DNA from: Bothriochloa decipiens
Taxonomy: Eukaryota; Streptophyta; Magnoliopsida; Poales; Poaceae
Direction of reading: 5' to 3'
DNA: 64,000 nucleotides
Assembly: GCA_023333625.1 (NCBI GenBank)
Contig: CM041633.1
Coordinates: 12,054,601-12,118,600 of the forward strand
Positions 58,158-64,000 of this stretch are shown here, piece after piece. Position 1 is the stretch's first letter; the number at the start of each line of letters is the position of its first letter. The notes below the pieces were generated by a model. The model was not told the origin of the DNA, did not search any database, and saw only the letters and a program-made list of their open reading frames with translations. Made by a program: the position numbers and the translations under genes.

Positions 58158-59817
58158 CACTACAATACTAACCCCCATTTAGGAACGAATGAATAGCGAC
58201 GGAAATTAGATGTGTTGCAGTCGTTCCGTAATAATATAACCCACCTACGACCGCACCTCGAGGAGGTCTCCCCCCTCCAATTGCCGATTATCCTGTAATT
58301 CCGCCAAACCACCCACGCGCAGAAGGGCGGTTGACTCTCGTATCAGCCAAACACCTAGCGCCGATCTATGCCCCTCACAGGAGACACTCTAGCAAAACCG
58401 AGCACCAGCGGAGCAGCCAAGGAGCACGAGAAGCGGCGAAACGAACCGCTAGGGCGGCGACGTCCAGGAGCGACGAGTCAGAGCAAACCAGATCGAGAGC
58501 CGCTAGATGAACAACAAGAACAGGACTACCTCTCGTCGGTGATCTCTCATTCCCTATACCCTGTCCTCCCTCTCGTCATTGATCTCTCATACCCTGTCCT
58601 CGCCCATCTGCTGATCTGCAAGCAATAATCTTGATTGAATCAGGCAACGGGGAATCTGGCGGCTGTCACGTTGGACTCGTCAGATGCGGCTTTCAATTGA
58701 TTTTCATCCTTCTCGTATTCCTAAATTACTTTCGACACCAATTTGATTTTCACTAACTTCGTGTGTATTTATTTTCTTCGATCGATTAGTGAACTATTTT
58801 CTTTAATCGAAATCATAGGCAGAGCGCACAGGCAGATCGAAGCATGGTTATTGTCTATATCCTGTATTGGTCATGTGGAGGGTGCAATAAATCTTTTATT
58901 TAATGCCTGAAGACTATTGATTCTTTATTACTACTGTTCTTTTATTCAATAATCTCTTGTTTAACTCAAATGTGGGTGCTACTCGGTTCCAGATCTCATG
59001 ACTATGCATAACGATGCTCAATTGACTGAATATAGTTATTATTCGAAGCTCATTCACTGATATTTTGCGGACATCAGTTTGGTTGTTACAGTAACACTGA
59101 CTCATCTTTTGTTCTTATGCAGTGAAGCAGGAATTGTGACTTATGCAACCGGTTAGAGATAATTATTCATGAGATCTGGTATGTATGATTTCCATTGCTA
59201 TGTTGTATCGCCAGTAATTTTCTAGTGCAGATTAAGGTCCACTTAAATAGAGATCGTACCCTTTAGTTTAATATTGTCATCTGTAATCAGAATTAATTTT
59301 CTTTTCACTAGTTTGTGCCTTTCCAGGTCAAAAAGGTCAGTTGAATATTTCTTGGACATCACAGGAAGCTGGAAGACAAATTTGGCATATCCGTAGTAGT
59401 GTAGCTAGAATTTGGGTTTGGACATATGCAGTATCTGTGAATTCTGCATATTGTACATGCATGTACGGGACAAATATTATGTAAATGTACTTAATGATGA
59501 AATCTATTGAAATATCTTTTGCTATATATTGTCTTGTTTTTCTATACTTTGTTAGGAAATATGGGATGAATGATTCTATGAATAATAATTTGGCCAAATA
59601 AATAATTTGGTCGAGCCACATCTATAGGTTAAAATTGTTACGGTAGTGTCTCTTGCAATACATAAAAGTGTTGATATATCCTAATTATATCCATTGCGGC
59701 ACTGCAACACTTATGTGCACTACTTTCCAACGCATAATTATGTGTTGTGATAGACTCTTGCAACGCCACTTCTGGCAACACATATATGAGTTGCAAAAGG
59801 GGTTTCATATTGTAGTG
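58158..59817. mobile_element. Small CACTA element, 1.66 kb, non-autonomous
   Basis: The left end is CACTACAATACTAACCCCC. The reverse complement of the right end is CACTACAATATGAAACCCC, so the first ten bases are identical. Its right subterminal region (59640-59817) has TTGCAAC/CAACAC motifs like those of the 8.9-kb element. No transposase is present. The flanks (GTA left, CGC right) do not match, so a duplication is not confirmed. Confidence 0.7.
58258..58640 (+). other. GC-rich exon-like cargo in the small CACTA element
   Basis: A C/G-rich block with an 86-residue frame (ATG at 58368, TSGAAKEHEKRRNEPLGRRR) follows the left end, and AT-rich, intron-like DNA comes after it. It resembles a captured first exon. 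No protein family is recognised. Confidence 0.4.
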
Positions 59818-62279
59818 CGCTAGGCATGAGCGAAGCTGTTATAGTCACATTCACGACAAACCTTTAGAACAAGAGTCTCAATTAGGATTTCATGAGGCAT
59901 GTCAACCACCATTGCCACACGATTACTGTGCTCATGGAACTGTTGTAATTGAAGTTGATGGATACTCTTGTATGGAGCCGTCCATAACCCCACAAAGACA
60001 AAGAGGTGTACGTGTTTTGGAAATGAATGGCCGGGTTGCACAAAATCATCCAGAGTTTTTCTGGTTGCCACTGTTGCAACAGACGTCGCCAAACTTGATG
60101 CATCACTTCTGCACAAAATCAGGCTATACTTGCAAGAAAGGATCCAATCTTACGCCCCACTGTAGTTGTGGGAAAAACGATGAGAAAAATCAAGCATTAG
60201 ATAATCCAAACATATATAGCTAGGATGTGATCAAAGCAGACTAACACAATAAGGAAATAGTTAATCCCATGAACTATCAAGGGTGGTCTACTTTACCCCT
60301 CAAATTATAAAACGGTCCAATTTGTATTTATTATTTGTCATTTTGAGCAATCCTATTTGTGTTCGGTTTGAGCTTTAATAAGTCATTATCCATTTTTCGT
60401 GAAAAATATGAAGTTAAGGAAAAGATATTCTATACATTAATTGTTTTCAAGACTGCTGACATACATGTGTTGTCCGATTCCAAAGCCTTCAGTTCTCAAC
60501 GGGACACACTGTGCTAATACACGAAGTTATAATATATATAGCTCCAGATAATGTTGTTCTACTGGAATGTAACAATGCACCTACCAAAATTTGTCCATCA
60601 TTGTCTCTTTTGACAGCAATGGTCTACATATGACGAGAAGTTATTTTATCTGTTAGGAAGAGGAGGCGCATGGGAAGCTGCTCTCCGAACCTGTTAATGA
60701 AGAAGTTGTTCGCTGTAGCAGTGAAGCTCCACCTGTCCACTTAATTGCACCTGAGAGCAATGTATACGATGTCACATATCCTCTTTGACCAATGTCACCA
60801 AAGTCGTGGAGACCTCGCCTTTGACATTGTTGTGAACAAATGAGGCACATATAAGGAACCTTGGGATGTGCTTGGTTTAACAACACTTAGCACATTAATC
60901 ACAGTCCTCTCATCCATTTCTTTCTCATCATTCAAGCAGTGTTGTATGCTGATGTAGAACTTTCTTTGGATGAATTCCTTTACAATGAGAAGCCTTTGTT
61001 TGTACATTTGATCGCAACACACTCCTCCGATGAACCTTTGATTGCCATCTCTATCTAAATGCTCGACTGTGTATCTGCATGTTTAACCATACAAGTTTGG
61101 GCTACGCCTACTTCAGTTACTATGTATTTACAGCACTACTCATGAGATATGCAGTGCAAGATACAACGATTTCTCTTTAGCAAAATACAAAATAGCAAAG
61201 CAAATCGAAAAGAGTTGAGGAAAGACCAGGAAGTCAGGCAAGTGCAAAGGAACTGTCGGCCAAAATGCAGCAGGAACAGGAGGGAACAGGAAAGAAGACA
61301 ACCAGGAGATGGCGCTTTAATGTTCATTAAGTTGCTCTCTAGACACACAACGCTGAGGTGGTCTGAACTCAACCCATAATCAAATTGCTAGGCTATGCCC
61401 ACTGTGTATGGACTCCAATACTCCTCTTTTTTAAAAAACTTCACAGATCTCAATGTAGCTAGATCCAAATCTCGATGTTCACATTGGTTTTTTCGACCAA
61501 AATTGCTCAGTGTCCATTCCTTCTGTTTCCATCACGATGGGCAATGTTGTGCTGTGTGCTCGCTGTTGTGGCATCGCCACATGATGCCGCTGGGAGGCGA
61601 TGACCACTGCCTCAAATCAGAGCTCACATGATGTAGTTGGTCCAGTCACAATTTCGAGTCGTGTTCCAAAATCATCGACGTTGTGGCACAAAACTATGCA
61701 TTGGCTCATCAAATTTACATGGTGGATTGGCCTCGCATTCCTCACTTCATACTGTATCGTATAGGAAAAAATGGATTATAATTTGGCGAAGCGATCGGAT
61801 GCACCGAACTAGCTAGAGAGATAAGGACTAGCTCTTCATGTGGAGGTGGCATCTTGCATGCCTCTCCATGCTTAGTGGCTAACACTCACATCTAATCCCG
61901 AAAATTTTTCCTTTTTTCGTCACCCACATTAGTTTTAAACAGTACATACAAGGTAGAGCATTTGAGAACAAATAACAGATGGAATTTGCATAGTTGTGCT
62001 ACATTTCTTGAGCTCGATCATGAAATCCTGCAGTTGACAAACTTACAATTTCTATTTGAACATCATCAGCCCCAAGCCCCCAAGCCATCAACGCTGCCAA
62101 AGTTTCAGTTCTCCATGTCTAGCTCCGTAACCTTAGATCTAGCGCCTGCTACTGCCATTGGTTATTGGCAGATTGGTTTCGTAAGTCACCTTTGCATGCA
62201 TGTATAGCTGTCTCATCTACACTAGACGCCACCACTTGTTCAGCTTTATCATCTATGGAGAAGCATGATTTCATCCCAT

Positions 62280-62620
62280 GCACGTAGACACCACTGTTCC
62301 CTGTCCCTTTTGCCCCCTATTCCTAATACACAGCAACATGCATGTTCTTATAAACTCTTTTGAACATCTTATTCCCACCATCTGCCACCAGCCTGGCTGT
62401 CTACCCTGCCCTGCTTACTAGCTGGCCGGCCTGTATTCGCTTGAGTATTTGTAGAAAACTGGAAGCACTATAGATAGGTGATTATGTTATTTATGATGTG
62501 GTAGGACTCATTTTGCTAGTAATAGCAGCTAGTACTGGAAAGAGTTACATTTTGGTATTTTGCATTCACTCTTTGAACCAACAACATCATTGAATTGAAG
62601 AGCTAGCTCTTTTACTACTA
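62280..62620 (+). repeat. Local duplication, copy A
   Basis: CTGTCCCTTTTGCCCCCTAT and TTCCTAATACACAGCAACAT, then CATTCACTCTTTGAACCAAC and AGCTAGCTCTTTTAC, recur in order at 63010-63260 with many changes. Confidence 0.55.
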
Positions 62621-63009
62621 GACTCCCTTATATCAAGCTCTCTGAGTGGCAAACATGGGTATGTCCATGTAGCATAATGGGTGCATAGTATCGCAGCGTA
62701 TAAATACGTAGTGGATGAAGCTTGCCCAAGCTCTAGCAGGTTCTGCAGGGCCTCATTCCAACCAGTATAGTAGGGAGACGTGGCGCTAACATTTGTCACA
62801 TGATGGAAGCTCCTCCCCCACATGTGAAGGACATAGCCTTGGTACCGTCCATACTCTTGAGCTTCTCTTCTATCAAATGCCATTTGCTGCAATATCAAAA
62901 CGGTTAGGTAGATGCGCAGCGTGTGTGCGGCTACCTCTTCTGCATGGGCGCCTATCTGTCTACTTCTTTCTTCCAAGAGGAAGAACTATAGCACCCCATC
63001 CCCGTTGCC

Positions 63010-63260
63010 ATCACCACGCGCTGTCCCTTTTGTCTCCTATTCCTAATACATAATAACATCTTCTGCCAAACTCCTTTGAAAATCACGATCCTATCTGCCA
63101 TGAGCCAGGCCTACCACACTACATATATGAGGCTATGTATCTGGCACAACGAGAAACACTATATAGCTAGTAGTGTTGGAAGGACTTCTAATTTGTTGCT
63201 ATGCATTCACAGTTCAAACCAACCATGCAATAGGACTGGAATAGCTCTTTTACGTACATT
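63010..63260 (+). repeat. Local duplication, copy B
   Basis: CTGTCCCTTTTGTCTCCTAT, TTCCTAATACATAATAACAT, CATTCACAGTTCAAACCAAC and AATAGCTCTTTTACGTAC. The last phrase is repeated again at about 63291. Confidence 0.55.
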
Positions 63261-63751
63261 CCCATTTGTTGCTATGCCATATCTTGCATGGAATAGCTCT
63301 TTTACGTACTACACTCCCATCGAGCTCTGTGATTGGACAGACACAAATACGAATACATACTAAAATCAAGCTCACCCCATAAATACAAAGTCCGTGCAAT
63401 GTGCTGCAGGTCTGCATCTACTTCTAGAACTGAAAATGTATCATGTTATTATTAGATGGAATATCAACACAGGAAATGAAAAAGGGGTGCACAAAATACT
63501 TTTGACGTGTTGACTGATGTTTTCAGATATATATTAATGAGTACTACAATGCTGGCAGATGCCTATTGTTGTGCTACATTTCTCCTGCTCAAACATAAAA
63601 CTATACATCTCTTTACCCCATCTGGAAATCGCCTTCCGAAATGCGGGTTTTGGCATCATGAATGTTACTTGCTATGGGATCAGGAGGTAGAACCTATCTA
63701 CAGCTTAATACACCCTGCACCATGATCATCCCAGTTCAAAAAGCGACAAAT

Positions 63752-64000
63752 TCCATCATTAGTTTAGGAGATTGGAGAACCTGGAATCACCGGAATCACT
63801 TGGCTTGCAATTCTCAGAGTGCTTTCCTTTCAAAGAAATCTCTAGGACACTTATAGCTTCATTAAACAAGTACATATCAGTATGATCACCAGCAGGCTTC
63901 TTTCAATCATCCAAGATTCTGCGAGGATTGAACTCACCAATGAAAAGCCAGTTGACTATCTCTTGCATTTGAATATTTCTGAACCAGGCCTCAGAGTGAT
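63752..64000 (-). pseudogene. L1-type LINE endonuclease fragment, runs off the right edge
   Basis: The minus strand from 63998 reads HSEAWFRNIQMQEIVNWLFI, then GEFN, then DHTDMYLFNEAISVL and LKGK. This matches the apurinic endonuclease-like domain of plant L1 LINEs, where W-x2-GDFN (here GEFN) and the LFNEAIS block are conserved; recognition is from memory. A TGA lies after the GEFN block (near 63908), and similarity fades below about 63800. The enzyme would nick target DNA to prime reverse transcription. The rest of the LINE lies outside the window if present. Confidence 0.72.

Larger units (their letters stand above)
59818..63751. other. AT-rich region, no gene confirmed
   Basis: Frames at 59820-60116 (minus), 59912-60223 (plus), 60653-61022 (minus) and 62587-62976 (minus, 129 residues with YQGYVLHMWGRSFHHV) are open but unrecognised. 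They lie in sequence with weak local duplications, so they may be exon or repeat remnants. Confidence 0.35.

Noticed and set aside
1..64000. An intact host gene or a new defence-type operon
   Set aside because: All strong protein similarities belong to retroelements or a LINE. Remaining frames are short, unrecognised and lack exon structure that I could support.

Overview
This window looks like intergenic DNA from a grass nuclear genome, most likely a panicoid relative of sorghum, maize or sugarcane. That assignment is inferred from the style of the repeats and was not searched. It is almost entirely transposable elements: nested LTR retrotransposons of plant-specific lineages (Tekay, Tat/Retand, Athila, Ty1/copia), two non-autonomous CACTA elements, a small terminal-inverted-repeat element and a LINE fragment. 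I found no convincing intact host gene, no tRNA or rRNA, and no prokaryotic features. Every recognisable polyprotein carries stops or frameshifts.

Layout. 1-583 is a partial LTR-like piece. 588-19207 is a minus-strand Ty3/gypsy element of the Tekay (chromovirus) type, with a long LTR (16315-19207), a primer-binding site, an extra leader ORF (15249-16126), gag, protease, RT, RNase H, integrase and chromodomain, and a truncated 3' LTR (588-1223). An 8.9-kb CACTA element (1479-10362, target duplication CCT) splits its pol between the integrase C-terminus and the chromodomain. It carries exon-like cargo and a nested 645-bp TIR element. 19208-27029 is mostly unassigned AT-rich DNA with a CAGACG-rich repeat, and a duplicated segment whose first copy is split by a 1.9-kb LTR-like insertion.

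27030-53317 is a minus-strand Athila-type element with a full 5' LTR (51643-53317), an Asp-type primer-binding site, gag pieces, no pol, a shrunken downstream ORF with its own TATA box, and a 3' LTR cut near the expected transcription start. Two other elements sit inside it. One is a complete plus-strand Tat/Retand element (28663-39082, 5-bp duplication AAAAG) with two RNase H domains. The other is a minus-strand Ty1/copia composite (41753-51435) of LTR, partial body, partial LTR, body and partial LTR.

The Athila element itself lies in a Tekay-like LTR (53318-55622). 55623-64000 is AT-rich DNA holding a 1.66-kb CACTA element (58158-59817), local duplications, and a LINE endonuclease fragment running off the right edge.

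Insertion order, inferred from nesting: the Tekay-like LTR is oldest, then Athila, then Retand and copia. The left Tekay element predates its CACTA guest. The most informative signals are the extra leader ORF of the Tekay element, the hairpin cluster with repeated polypurine motifs before the Retand 3' LTR, the internal promoter of the Athila element, and the tandem copia structure. Start codons are mostly unreliable because these are decayed elements, so boundaries are given by homology or motif rather than by ATG.
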